From the NCBI RefSeq assembly GCF_001613385.1, contig NZ_BDCG01000016.1, forward strand, positions 186,001 to 250,000: a stretch of 64,000 nucleotides of DNA. Reading direction: 5' to 3'. The notes under the pieces were generated by a model that worked only from the letters and a program-made list of their open reading frames with translations, searched no databases and was not told the origin of the DNA. This DNA comes from Nocardia flavorosea NBRC 108225 (GTDB lineage: Bacteria > Actinomycetota > Actinomycetes > Mycobacteriales > Mycobacteriaceae). Shown here piece after piece: positions 8,580-16,869 of the stretch. Each line of letters opens with the position of its first letter. The stretch's first letter is position 1. The position numbers were made by a program, and so were the translations under genes.

Positions 8580-9235
8580 CAGGACTGCTGGTCTTCCTCC
8601 GGGACGGTGGTGTAGAACGCCGATGTGGCGTCGGCGGCCTGTTGTGCGAGGGCGGGATCGTCGCCGTCGGCGATGGCCGCTTCGGCCCAGGCCGTGGCCG
8701 CGGTGCGCACGAAATTCTTGCCCTCCGGAGTGGCCGGGAACTCCAGGGCGGCTTCCTGGTCTACGCCCGCGCCGGTGTCCAGATGCAGGCCCAGGCCCAT
8801 GAGGCCCAGGTCCCAGCCCACTCCGACCGCTCCGGGGCCGAATTGTGTCCACATATCCGGATCGACCGGGGCTTCGTGCAGCAATTCCAAGGTGGTGCCC
8901 TCTGCTGCCGGTTCGAGCCGGATTTCGAGCCAGGAGACAGCCGGGCCCATTTCCCAGGTGACGGCGAATCGTTTCGGCGGCTCACATTCTTCGACGACAC
9001 CGCCGGCATTCCCTTCGAGCTGATACCTGCCGCCTACGGACAGATCCCCGCTGATGGGCAGGAACCAGCGCGGTATCCGGTCGATATCGGTGAGCGCATT
9101 CCAGAGATCGTCCGGGCCGGTGCCATAGGTGCGCCGGGCGACGGCAATCCTGGTCGGCACTCCTCGGCGTTCACCCGTGCGGACTTCCCGGGTCACCAGT
9201 CCGGCGACGGTAACGGGATCGGTGAGTAAAGCCAT
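8579..9235 (-). CDS. SRPBCC / AHSA1-domain protein
   Basis: Predicted 218-residue protein with a ligand-binding START-like (SRPBCC) domain: WNALTDIDRIPRWFLPISG, then a beta-rich middle with FAVTWEM and TTLELLHEAP. A helical C-terminal extension follows. A GGAGG ribosome site precedes ATG 9235. It is the first gene of a two-gene operon with ArsR. Such pairs are common in actinobacteria and are thought to respond to small hydrophobic ligands, but no ligand can be named here. Confidence 0.85.
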   Translation of the reverse strand: MALLTDPVTVAGLVTREVRTGERRGVPTRIAVARRTYGTGPDDLWNALTDIDRIPRWFLPISGDLSVGGRYQLEGNAGGVVEECEPPKRFAVTWEMGPAVSWLEIRLEPAAEGTTLELLHEAPVDPDMWTQFGPGAVGVGWDLGLMGLGLHLDTGAGVDQEAALEFPATPEGKNFVRTAATAWAEAAIADGDDPALAQQAADATSAFYTTVPEEDQQS

Positions 9236-9249
9236 GCTGTCCTCCTTTG

Positions 9250-9265
9250 ATAAGTTAAGACTTAT
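9250..9265. promoter_or_regulatory. Candidate operator of the SRPBCC-arsR operon
   Basis: Perfect inverted repeat ATAAGT-ttaag-type centre-ACTTAT (6-4-6) placed 15 bp upstream of the SRPBCC start, overlapping the AT-rich promoter zone. ArsR dimers bind such dyads, so autoregulation is likely. Confidence 0.65.
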
Positions 9266-9431
9266 ATTAAACCCATGGATTCGAGCGCGCTACCGGCACC
9301 TCGTTTCGAAGCGAGCCGAGGCGCTGCGCCGGGGCCGGGGCGCGTGCGATACGAGGTCCGGTCCGATAGGGGCGGGCATGCCGACTGCCCCTTCGTATGC
9401 CCGAATATCTCCGTAATACCGGCCGGCTGTA

Positions 9432-9518
9432 CGGAAAAAACGCATTCCTGTCCGATCGGCCCGGAAAAACCGCATTCCGGCCGATCCGATGCGGAAAACC
9501 GGTATCGCCGACCGCTGC
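9432..9518. repeat. Three tandem copies of a decaying 30-bp repeat
   Basis: Units begin at 9432, 9462 and 9492 with an exact 30-bp period. Each opens with CGGAAAA; the first two share CGCATTCC and a following CCGATC. The third is degraded after the first 9 bases. The tract lies in the 360-bp gap upstream of the XRE gene. Confidence 0.7.
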
Positions 9519-9595
9519 CCGGCTGTAGTGATGGCCCTACTATCGGCCCAGAGCCGGAGAATGCATCCGGTTGCAGCGAAAGGCACATCCCACTG

Positions 9596-10867
9596 ATGAG
9601 TGATCACGAATCCGGGATCGGGCGCAGGATTGCTTACTATCGTGCTCGGAAAGGATTGTCCCAACGTGATTTCGCGCCGCTGATCAAACGGTCCGAGGCC
9701 TGGGTGTCACAGGTGGAACGCGGGGTGCGGACGGTCAAGGCGCTAGATGTGCTGCAGCGCATCGCCGACGTGCTGGAAATGCCGGTGGCCGAACTGGCGC
9801 CGAGCGCGCCCACGGCCCGGGCCGAACCGATCCCGGCCCACGTCCGGGCGCTGCGTCTGCTGCTGGTCACCGACCATGCCCTCGCCGCGGCGGTGGCCGA
9901 GCCGGTGGCACGGCCCGATCTCGACCGGCTTGCCGAACAGGTCGACGATATCTGGACCTGCGCACACCAGGCGCGTTACGCCGAACTGCATACGCTGCTC
10001 GAGGCCCTGCTACCGCACCTCGAAACTGCCTCCGCGACTACGGATTCCGGCCGGGCGGACGAACTGCTGGCCGCAACCTGTCAGGTGTGGGCGGTCGCAT
10101 TGGCCGAACTGCAGCAGTTCGATGCCGCCTGGGCCGCCGCCGAACGCGCGATGCGGGTAGCGCAGCGTCGCGCGGATCCGGTGCTCATGGCGGCCTGCGC
10201 CTACCGGCGCGTCATTGTTTTCCAGCGCGGGCAGCGCCTCGACCTCGCCCGGCAGACAGCCGACAGTGCGCGGGCCGCCCTGGAGGTACTGCTGGAACTA
10301 CCGGCATCGCGGGCACCGGTCGTCTACGGTGCGCTGACCCTGCAGTCCGCGATCATCGCTGCCCGGGTGGACGATGCCGAGCTGGTTCGCGAGCTGCTGG
10401 ACAGTGCCCGCAAGACGGCGAGTGCCGTCGGGGCGGACCGGGAGGAATACCGGGTCGAATTCGGCCCGACCGCCGTCGCCCTGCACGAGGTCGCCGCCGC
10501 GGTGGAACTCGGTGACGCGGGCGTCGCGATCCGGCTGGCCGCCCGGATCGATACCGATCGCCTCCCGGATTTCCAGCGCGCCCGGTTGCTGGCCGATACG
10601 GCCCGGGCTTGGGCGCAGCGGCGCCGGCCGGACCAGGCGCTGGCCCTGCTCCTCGACGCGGAGGCGCTCGCCCCGGAATACCTTGCCCGGCAGAGGTCGG
10701 TGCGGTCGACGACAGTGGACCTGCTCAGCATGGACCCGGGCACCCCCGGGCTCGCCGAGTTCGCGCGGCGTATCGGTGTGGACGCGCCGCGTGTGCAGCC
10801 GCCGGAAGGCCGCAAGGGAACCGCTCGCACGACCATGCGGGCAGCTCGCGGCCCGCGAACTCCATGA
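9596..10867 (+). CDS. XRE-family regulator with a TPR-like C-terminal region
   Basis: Predicted 423-residue protein. Residues about 5-60 form a Cro/C1-type helix-turn-helix (GRRIAYYRARKGLSQRDFAP, then SEAWVSQVERG). The remaining 360 residues are Ala/Leu-rich paired helices with TPR-like spacing, as in Streptomyces and Nocardia regulators of this type. ATG 9596 is chosen because it starts just before the HTH; the same frame stays open to 9275 but that part is the 30-bp repeat tract and looks non-coding. Target and ligand unknown. Confidence 0.82.
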   Translation: MSDHESGIGRRIAYYRARKGLSQRDFAPLIKRSEAWVSQVERGVRTVKALDVLQRIADVLEMPVAELAPSAPTARAEPIPAHVRALRLLLVTDHALAAAVAEPVARPDLDRLAEQVDDIWTCAHQARYAELHTLLEALLPHLETASATTDSGRADELLAATCQVWAVALAELQQFDAAWAAAERAMRVAQRRADPVLMAACAYRRVIVFQRGQRLDLARQTADSARAALEVLLELPASRAPVVYGALTLQSAIIAARVDDAELVRELLDSARKTASAVGADREEYRVEFGPTAVALHEVAAAVELGDAGVAIRLAARIDTDRLPDFQRARLLADTARAWAQRRRPDQALALLLDAEALAPEYLARQRSVRSTTVDLLSMDPGTPGLAEFARRIGVDAPRVQPPEGRKGTARTTMRAARGPRTP

Positions 10868-10996
10868 GGGCGCATCCGGCAACTCCGATCTGCACGGCCG
10901 CCGGCGGCGACCGGGTTCCGGGTGGATCGGCCGGACGCCGGGGTGGCGGCATGGCCGGATCACCGGGTCCGGCGCGACTCGTATGCCGTACCGGGC

Positions 10997-11851
10997 TCAG
11001 GCCTCGGGCCAGAAGTCCCGCAGCTCCGTCGCGGCGGCGGCAGCTTGGCGCAGCCCGGATTCGTAGGACGGGACCAATGCGGCCGCGCCGAACAGGTCGG
11101 GTCCGAAGGCGGCTATCGCGATCTCGTCCGGCGCGATCGTGACCTCGCGGGCGGCGCCGAGGTCACGATCGGCGCGGGTTCTGGGATACAGGTGCGCGAG
11201 CGGTTCGAGGATGACCACCGCGTCGTAGCCCGCGGCCAGATCGGCGTTGACGGTGGAGCGCACCCCGCCGTCGATGTAGTGGTGTCCGTCGATCTCGATC
11301 GGCGGAAAGACCCCCGGTACGGCGGTGCTGGCCGCCAGTGCCTGGACGAGGGTGGCGGCACCGTTGCGGGTCCAGACGGTGAGTGAGCCCGACCCGATAT
11401 CGATGGAGGTGACCAGCAGATCGTGGTCGGGCCATTCGGCGAAATCCACCAGTGCGCCGATCCGCTTCAGATGGTGGGCGGGGTCGCCGGTATCCGCGCC
11501 CAGTGCCAGTTCGCCCACGCGCTGCAGGACGAGGTCGCGGTCCTGGTCGACGGCGCGCAGCAGGGTGGTGATCTCGAGCAGTACGCCGTAATCGTGCGCG
11601 GGTGCCGCGGCGGGTGGTTCGGCCGAGTCGGGGCGTGGGGTGAGCAGGGTGGAGAGGTCGGTGCCGGCGGCGATGGCCGAGCCCACCACCGCGCCGGCCG
11701 AGGTGCCGATGATGCGATCGGCACGCGCCAAATCTATTCCGGCCGCCCGTAATCCATGGGTCAGGCCGGCCAGCCAGGTTATTCCGACGGGACCACCGCC
11801 TCCCAGTACCAGGGCGATGGTGGTTTCTCGGTGCGATACGGCGTCGGGCAT
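10997..11851 (-). CDS. Patatin-like phospholipase
   Basis: Predicted 284-residue lipid acyl hydrolase. It has the glycine-rich oxyanion motif GGGGPVG near residue 18, the nucleophile elbow GTSAGA with the catalytic serine near residue 51, and the catalytic aspartate in YIDGGV. These define the Ser-Asp dyad of bacterial patatins. No signal peptide is visible, so it is probably cytoplasmic. The ATG at 11851 is preceded at 6 nt by TAACCT, a leaderless -10. It is divergent from the VOC gene. Confidence 0.9.
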   Translation of the reverse strand: MPDAVSHRETTIALVLGGGGPVGITWLAGLTHGLRAAGIDLARADRIIGTSAGAVVGSAIAAGTDLSTLLTPRPDSAEPPAAAPAHDYGVLLEITTLLRAVDQDRDLVLQRVGELALGADTGDPAHHLKRIGALVDFAEWPDHDLLVTSIDIGSGSLTVWTRNGAATLVQALAASTAVPGVFPPIEIDGHHYIDGGVRSTVNADLAAGYDAVVILEPLAHLYPRTRADRDLGAAREVTIAPDEIAIAAFGPDLFGAAALVPSYESGLRQAAAAATELRDFWPEA

Positions 11852-11857
11852 GGCAGC

Positions 11858-11863
11858 AGGTTA
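11858..11863 (-). promoter_or_regulatory. -10 hexamer of the patatin gene
   Basis: TAACCT on the minus strand, 6 nt before the ATG at 11851, consistent with a leaderless transcript. Confidence 0.55.
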
Positions 11864-11975
11864 GCCAAGAGTCGCGCCGCACGCTCGGTTCGGCGGCTCG
11901 CGGGAATGCGGCATGCCCGGCCGCCGGTGATGTGAAGCAGATCATGGTGTGGCAGGGCGGGGCCGTCGGCTATAA

Positions 11976-12002
11976 ATAACTACGTACGATGTACGAAGTT
12001 AT
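11976..12002. promoter_or_regulatory. 27-bp TetR-type operator candidate
   Basis: Two 12-bp arms (11976-11987 and 11991-12002) with a GAT centre and a single mismatched pair; the core is CGTAC-gat-GTACG. It lies in the patatin/VOC intergenic gap, 23 bp upstream of the VOC start. No TetR gene is adjacent. Confidence 0.7.
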
Positions 12003-12025
12003 ACGGACGCACTCGTGGAGGCCCC

Positions 12026-12406
12026 ATGCGCACAACCGGAACCGCCGTTTCACTCAATGTCGCCGATCCGGCCGCCTCGGCAGGTTTCGTCTCGGCGCAT
12101 TTCGGATTCACCGAGCAGATGTCGGCCGACGGGTTCGTCTCGCTGACCCACCCCGATGCCGGTATCAACCTCATCTACCTGCGCACGGGACTGTCCACGT
12201 TCAAACCCGCCCGCATCGCCGGGCCTGCGGGCGATGGACTGCTCGTGGTGTTCGTGGTGGCCGATATCGATACCGAATATGCGCGTCTACAGGCTGCGGG
12301 CGCCCCGATCGTGACGCCGATCGAGACCGAGGAGTGGGGGGAGCGCTACTTCCAGACAACGGATCCGAACGGAATCGTCTACCAGCTGGTGCAGTGGGTC
12401 GACTGA
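12026..12406 (+). CDS. VOC-family (glyoxalase / dioxygenase fold) protein
   Basis: Predicted 126-residue single-unit VOC protein. The two beta-alpha-beta-beta-beta modules are recognisable: SLNVADPAASAGFVSAHFGF, then LLVVFVVADIDTEYARLQAAG and the closing ERYFQTTDPNGIVYQLVQW. Members bind a divalent metal and handle glyoxal, dioxygenase substrates or antibiotics; the role here is unknown. ATG 12026 is preceded by a GGAGG ribosome site. A strong dyad operator lies just upstream, so expression is probably inducible. Confidence 0.85.
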   Translation: MRTTGTAVSLNVADPAASAGFVSAHFGFTEQMSADGFVSLTHPDAGINLIYLRTGLSTFKPARIAGPAGDGLLVVFVVADIDTEYARLQAAGAPIVTPIETEEWGERYFQTTDPNGIVYQLVQWVD

Positions 12407-12566
12407 TCCCCGGCCGGCCGGATGACCCGCGACATCGGTCATTGATTGTTCATTCGCCCGAGCTGCCGCCCAGATGAGTGGTACGAAAGGGGCTGTCGGG
12501 TGAAGATCGACAGCGGGGGTCAGTGGTGGCACCGGGAGCAACGGCACGCAGCAGAGGTGGAACACG

Positions 12567-13448
12567 ATGCTGGTGAAGGTCGACGATCGGGCGGAACTTT
12601 CCGCCGCCGAGCGGGAATTCGTGGAATGCCTGCGGCAGCTGCCGTCGACTGGGCTGGCGATCGTCGACCTGAGAGTGGGGACCCGGCGCGGCACCCGGAA
12701 GATCGGTGCGGTGGTCTGGACACCGCAGGGGATCCTCGTGGTGGAGGTGATCGGTTTCCGTAGCAAGCAGAGCGGAATGCTGACCGTATCCACCGAACGT
12801 CCCTGGCAGGTCGGTGACACCGCAGCCGATCTGGATCTGGAACTCGGGGCCGATCCGGTGCGCCTCGCGGAAAGCGCGCTACGAGAGGTGCAGTTCACGT
12901 TCGAACGTGCCTCCTACGACCCCGGCCACTTGTGTGGTGCGGTGGCACTGATCCCGCACCGGGGTGCGGTGTTACGCCCGGCACGCGAGACGCTGCGGCC
13001 GGGACTCGATGTGGTGGTGGGCAATACTGCCGAGTTCACCGAGCTGCGGATCTTCCTGGAGAATTTCTCTCCCGGTCCGCCGCGCTGGACGCTCGGACGG
13101 GTCTGCGCGGCGACCCGGGCGCTCACCGGCTGGGCGCCCGACCGCGGCGAACTGATCGCCGCCGGGTTCGAGGACAAATTGCCGGATCCGCCGAAGCGGC
13201 CGCGCACCTGGCAGCTGCGCCGTCCGGATTCGCGCCGGGCCCACGATCTGATCGGGTGGGCGGTTCTGGCGGTCGCGGTATTCGGCATGCTCATCGTGCT
13301 GGCCGCGATCGCTGGATCCCTGATCGCCGGTGGTCCCGCCGCCGAACCCGCGGCGCCCGGTAGCGGTGCCGAACCGAGTAGTGCCGACCCGACTGTGCCA
13401 CCGCCGACCGGTCCGGCGGAGTGCTGGCCGCTGCAGGCGGACTGCTGA
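12567..13448 (+). CDS. Hypothetical protein with a degenerate NERD-like domain and a transmembrane anchor
   Basis: Predicted 293 residues. The N-terminal part contains KIGAVVWTPQGILVVEVIGF, which resembles the core strand of the nuclease-related NERD domain, but the conserved Lys after the Glu is missing, so nuclease activity is doubtful. A hydrophobic segment (about residues 232-255) is followed by an Ala/Pro/Ser-rich tail that ends in a Cys-containing PAECWPLQADC. The probable topology is a cytoplasmic domain with a short external tail. ATG 12567 was chosen as the first in frame. The domain assignment is weak. Confidence 0.6.
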   Translation: MLVKVDDRAELSAAEREFVECLRQLPSTGLAIVDLRVGTRRGTRKIGAVVWTPQGILVVEVIGFRSKQSGMLTVSTERPWQVGDTAADLDLELGADPVRLAESALREVQFTFERASYDPGHLCGAVALIPHRGAVLRPARETLRPGLDVVVGNTAEFTELRIFLENFSPGPPRWTLGRVCAATRALTGWAPDRGELIAAGFEDKLPDPPKRPRTWQLRRPDSRRAHDLIGWAVLAVAVFGMLIVLAAIAGSLIAGGPAAEPAAPGSGAEPSSADPTVPPPTGPAECWPLQADC

Positions 13449-13449
13449 G

Positions 13450-13471
13450 CCGGCCGGAAGTGTCCGGCCGG
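13450..13471. terminator. GC-rich hairpin after the NERD-like gene
   Basis: Perfect 9-bp stem CCGGCCGGA / TCCGGCCGG with a 4-nt loop, starting 1 bp after the stop codon. There is no T-tract. A second, weaker hairpin (GGCTACG/CGTAGCC) follows at 13488-13505. Confidence 0.55.
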
Positions 13472-13602
13472 GGGCTGCCGAGGGCGAGGCTACGGTTGCG
13501 TAGCCGTTGTGGGGTCCGGCAGGCTCCGGTTTGTACGATGTCCAAACGCCTGTAACCAAGCGGTCCGTCCGACCGCCAGGGAATCGACCAGGAGGACGAC
13601 CG

Positions 13603-15429
13603 GTGGGCCACTACCAGGCAAATCTGCGCGATATCGAATTCAATCTGTTCGAAGTGTTCGAACTCGGCAAACTTCTCGACGCCGGTGCGTACGGCGATCT
13701 CGACACCGATACCGCTCGCGAGATACTGGCCGAAGTGAAACGGCTGGCCGAGGGGCCGGTCGCGGAATCGTTCGCCGCCGCCGATCGGGAGCCGGTGGAA
13801 TTCCGGCCGGAAACCCATTCCATCGACGTCGGTGAACCGCTGACCAAGACGATCCTGGCGATCCGCGAGGCCGGCTGGAACCGGTTGGGCAAACCCGAGG
13901 AAATGGGTGGTATGCCCGCGCCCGCCGCGTTGATCTGGGCGGTCAGCGAGATGATCACCTGTGCCAACCCCGCCGCGATCTTCTTCGATATGGGCGCCGC
14001 CATGGCCCAGGTGCTGTACGGAATCGGCAACGAACAGCAGAAGCATTGGGCGGCCGCCGGTTTCGAACGGCATTGGCAGGGCACGATGGTGCTCACGGAG
14101 CCCGACGCGGGCTCCGATGTCGGCGCAGGCCGGGCCAAGGCGATCGAACAGCCCGACGGTACTTGGCATATCGAGGGTGTGAAACGGTTCATCTCCGGCG
14201 CCGATGTGGGCGATACCGCGGAGAACGTCTTCCATCTGGTCCTGGCCCGGCCCGAGGGCGCCGGACCCGGTACCAAGGGCCTGTCGCTGTTCTACGTGCC
14301 GAAGTACCTGTTCGATCCGCAGACCTTGGAGCTGGGCGAGCGCAACGGTGTGTACGTCACCAATGTCGAACACAAGATGGGCCTGAAATCGTCGCCGACC
14401 TGTGAGCTCACCTTCGGCGGTGAAAAGCCGGCCGTCGGCTGGCTGGTCGGCGATACCCACAACGGGATCGCCCAGATGTTCAAGGTGATCGAGAACGCGC
14501 GCATGATGGTGGGCGTCAAATCCAGTGGCACCCTCTCGACCGGATATCTGAACGCGCTGGAGTACGCCAAACAGCGTATCCAGGGCGCGGATCTCACCCA
14601 GATGTCGGATAAGGCCGCGCCGCGGGTCGCCATCACCCACCATCCGGATGTGCGACGCAGCCTGGCCACCCAGAAGGCGTACGCGGAAGGTCTGCGCGCG
14701 GTGTATCTCTACACCGCCGTCCATCAGAATGCCGATGTCGCGGAATTGGTTTCGGGTGTCGACGCCGATACCGCGCACCGGGTGGACGATTTCTTGCTGC
14801 CGATCGTGAAAGGTGTGGGTTCCGAGCGGGCCTACCAATACCTCACCGAATCGCTGCAGACCTTGGGCGGTTCCGGGTATCTGCAGGACTACCCGATCGA
14901 GCAGTACATCCGCGACGCCAAGATCGACTCGCTGTACGAGGGCACCACCGCCATCCAGGCGCAGGATTTCTTCTTCCGCAAGATCATCCGGGACAACGGG
15001 GTCGCGGCGGGGCATATCTTCACCCGGATCAACGAATTCCTGGACGCGCCCGGCGGGCGGCTGACCGCCGAGCGTGATCTGTTGCGCACCGCGCTGGGCG
15101 ATGTGCAGGGTATGGCCGCGGCGCTGAGCGGGTATGCGATGGCGGCCCAGACCGACCCGGCGCAGCTGTACAAAGTGGGTCTGGGCTCGGTGCGCTTCCT
15201 GCTGGCGGTGGGCGATCTGCTGATCGGCTGGTTGCTGCTGTGGCAGGCGGAGGTGGCCGCCGGTGCGCTGGCCGGTACCGCCGAGGATCGCGATCGGCCG
15301 TTCTATACGGGCAAGGTCGGGGTGGCGAGTTTCTTCGCGAAGAATGTGCTGCCCACGCTGACCTCGACCAGAACAGTGATCGAGAACCTCGATACCGACA
15401 TCATGACCCTGCCGGAGGACGCCTTCTGA
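13603..15429 (+). CDS. fadE5: Acyl-CoA dehydrogenase FadE5
   Basis: Predicted 608-residue FAD enzyme for the first step of beta-oxidation. It belongs to the large (about 600-residue) acyl-CoA dehydrogenase class and reads as an orthologue of M. tuberculosis FadE5 (about 611 residues). Diagnostic segments include MVLTEPDAGSDVG, VEHKMGLKSSPTCEL, TESLQTLGGSGYLQDYPIEQ and the active-site stretch IDSLYEGTTAIQAQDFF with the catalytic Glu. FadE5 enzymes accept a broad range of chain lengths. GTG 13603 is preceded by a perfect AGGAGG. It stands alone on its strand before the MFS gene. Confidence 0.95.
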   Translation: MGHYQANLRDIEFNLFEVFELGKLLDAGAYGDLDTDTAREILAEVKRLAEGPVAESFAAADREPVEFRPETHSIDVGEPLTKTILAIREAGWNRLGKPEEMGGMPAPAALIWAVSEMITCANPAAIFFDMGAAMAQVLYGIGNEQQKHWAAAGFERHWQGTMVLTEPDAGSDVGAGRAKAIEQPDGTWHIEGVKRFISGADVGDTAENVFHLVLARPEGAGPGTKGLSLFYVPKYLFDPQTLELGERNGVYVTNVEHKMGLKSSPTCELTFGGEKPAVGWLVGDTHNGIAQMFKVIENARMMVGVKSSGTLSTGYLNALEYAKQRIQGADLTQMSDKAAPRVAITHHPDVRRSLATQKAYAEGLRAVYLYTAVHQNADVAELVSGVDADTAHRVDDFLLPIVKGVGSERAYQYLTESLQTLGGSGYLQDYPIEQYIRDAKIDSLYEGTTAIQAQDFFFRKIIRDNGVAAGHIFTRINEFLDAPGGRLTAERDLLRTALGDVQGMAAALSGYAMAAQTDPAQLYKVGLGSVRFLLAVGDLLIGWLLLWQAEVAAGALAGTAEDRDRPFYTGKVGVASFFAKNVLPTLTSTRTVIENLDTDIMTLPEDAF

Positions 15430-15469
15430 CCTTCGGGACGTCTCGGCCGGCGCATCGGCCCGACAGGTA

Positions 15470-15487
15470 ACTTATGTTTGCATAAGT
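15470..15487. promoter_or_regulatory. Candidate operator upstream of the MFS exporter
   Basis: Perfect inverted repeat ACTTATG-tttg-CATAAGT (7-4-7) ending 26 bp before the ATG and just ahead of the ribosome site. Its position suggests a repressor that blocks initiation. No regulator gene is adjacent. Confidence 0.65.
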
Positions 15488-15513
15488 AAGTTTCTGGGAG
15501 GAGGTGCGCCGAT

Positions 15514-16737
15514 ATGCCGATCACGACACGCCCCGGAGTATCCGGTCTGCTGCTGGTAGTACTGGCGTTGTTGTCGGCTGCGGCGCCTTTCGCCGTCGAC
15601 ATGTACCTGCCGGCCTTCACCGATCTGGCCGACGATCTGGGCACCGCCGCCACCAGCGTGCAGCTGACCCTGACCACGTTCCTGATCGGGCTGGCCGTCG
15701 GGCAGTTGTTCATCGGGCCACTGTCGGACCGATACGGCCGGCGCAAGCCGCTGATCCTGGCGACAGCGATCACCGTCGTCGTGACGGTGATCTGCGCGCT
15801 GGCGCCGACCATCTGGCTGTTGATCGCAATGCGGTTCGTCCAAGGGGTATCGGCCTCCGCGGGCCTGGTCATCGGCCGTGCGGTCGGCGCCGACCGGACA
15901 GCGGGTGCGGCCACCGCCAAACTGTTCACCCTGTTCTCGGCGATCGGCGGTATAGCGCCCGTACTGGCGCCACTGCTCGGCGGTGCGCTGGTGCCGCTCG
16001 GCTGGCAGGCCGAGTTCTGGGCCCTGAGCGTGATCTTCGCGTTGATGTTCCTGGGCGCGGTGCTGGTGGTCCCGGAATCGCTGCCACCGGAGAATCGGCA
16101 GACCGGCGGATTCACCGGGACGCTGCGGACGCTGGGCCGCCTGACGGCCGACCGCGGCTACCTCGGCTATATCTTCGCGTTCGGCTTCGGATTCGCCGCG
16201 CTGATGTCCTATATTTCGGCTTCACCGTTCGTGGTCGAGAACGTACTCGGTATGTCGAACCGGGCGTACACCCTCATCTTCGCGATGAACGCGGCCGGAA
16301 TGGTCATCGTCGGGACGGCGAGCTCCCGGCTGCTCGGCAGGTTCGGGCCGGAGCCCATTCTGCGAACCGGACAGGCCGTGACCCTGGCCGGTGGACTCGT
16401 GTTGCTGGCACTACTGGCCGCCGGGGCACCCGCCGCGGCGGTCTTGCCGGTCCTGTTCCTGACCGTGATCTCGGCCCCGATGGTCATGGGTACCGCCAGT
16501 GCGCTGGCGATCGGCCGCGCCCGGCATGTGGCCGGCAGTGCCTCGGCACTGATGGGCGCGCTACAGTTCGGTCTCGGCGCATTGGTATCGCCCCTGGTCG
16601 GACTCGGTGGCCCGAGCACCGGAATTCCGATGGCGGTGTCGATCGTGGTCGCCGTAGTACTGGGTGTGCTCGCCCGGCTGGTGGCGCGTACCGCCGGCCC
16701 GGTTCCCGAGCCCGAACGTCACCTCGCCGACGCCTGA
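15514..16737 (+). CDS. Bcr/CflA-type MFS multidrug efflux transporter
   Basis: Predicted 407-residue inner-membrane proton antiporter with twelve transmembrane segments. Family markers are AAPFAVDMYLPAFTDLADDL in helix 1, the MFS loop motif GPLSDRYGRRKPL, and RFVQGVSASAGLVIGRAV in helix 4, typical of Bcr/CflA exporters of bicyclomycin, chloramphenicol and similar compounds. ATG 15514 has a strong GGGAGGAGG ribosome site. A second long frame overlaps it but is arginine-rich and not real. Control by a repressor at the upstream dyad is likely. Confidence 0.92.
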   Translation: MPITTRPGVSGLLLVVLALLSAAAPFAVDMYLPAFTDLADDLGTAATSVQLTLTTFLIGLAVGQLFIGPLSDRYGRRKPLILATAITVVVTVICALAPTIWLLIAMRFVQGVSASAGLVIGRAVGADRTAGAATAKLFTLFSAIGGIAPVLAPLLGGALVPLGWQAEFWALSVIFALMFLGAVLVVPESLPPENRQTGGFTGTLRTLGRLTADRGYLGYIFAFGFGFAALMSYISASPFVVENVLGMSNRAYTLIFAMNAAGMVIVGTASSRLLGRFGPEPILRTGQAVTLAGGLVLLALLAAGAPAAAVLPVLFLTVISAPMVMGTASALAIGRARHVAGSASALMGALQFGLGALVSPLVGLGGPSTGIPMAVSIVVAVVLGVLARLVARTAGPVPEPERHLADA

Positions 16738-16869
16738 TCTCATGCGTGCGCTCCCCGCCGGTGGGATGCCCGCACGGATGGCCACGGCGCCCGATGTAGC
16801 AGCCGATATCCGAACACTTCGGCAACGGCACCGTACCGGTTTCCGGCGCACTGCCAACCGGCGTGCACA

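Noticed and set aside
9275..9595. Extended N-terminus of the XRE regulator
   Set aside because: The extra 107 codons cover the arsR operator side and the 30-bp repeats and do not resemble the family; left as an alternative only.
15504..16799. Second long open frame overlapping the MFS exporter
   Set aside because: It is Arg/Gly-rich and shows no family motif, while the neighbouring frame is an obvious twelve-helix transporter.
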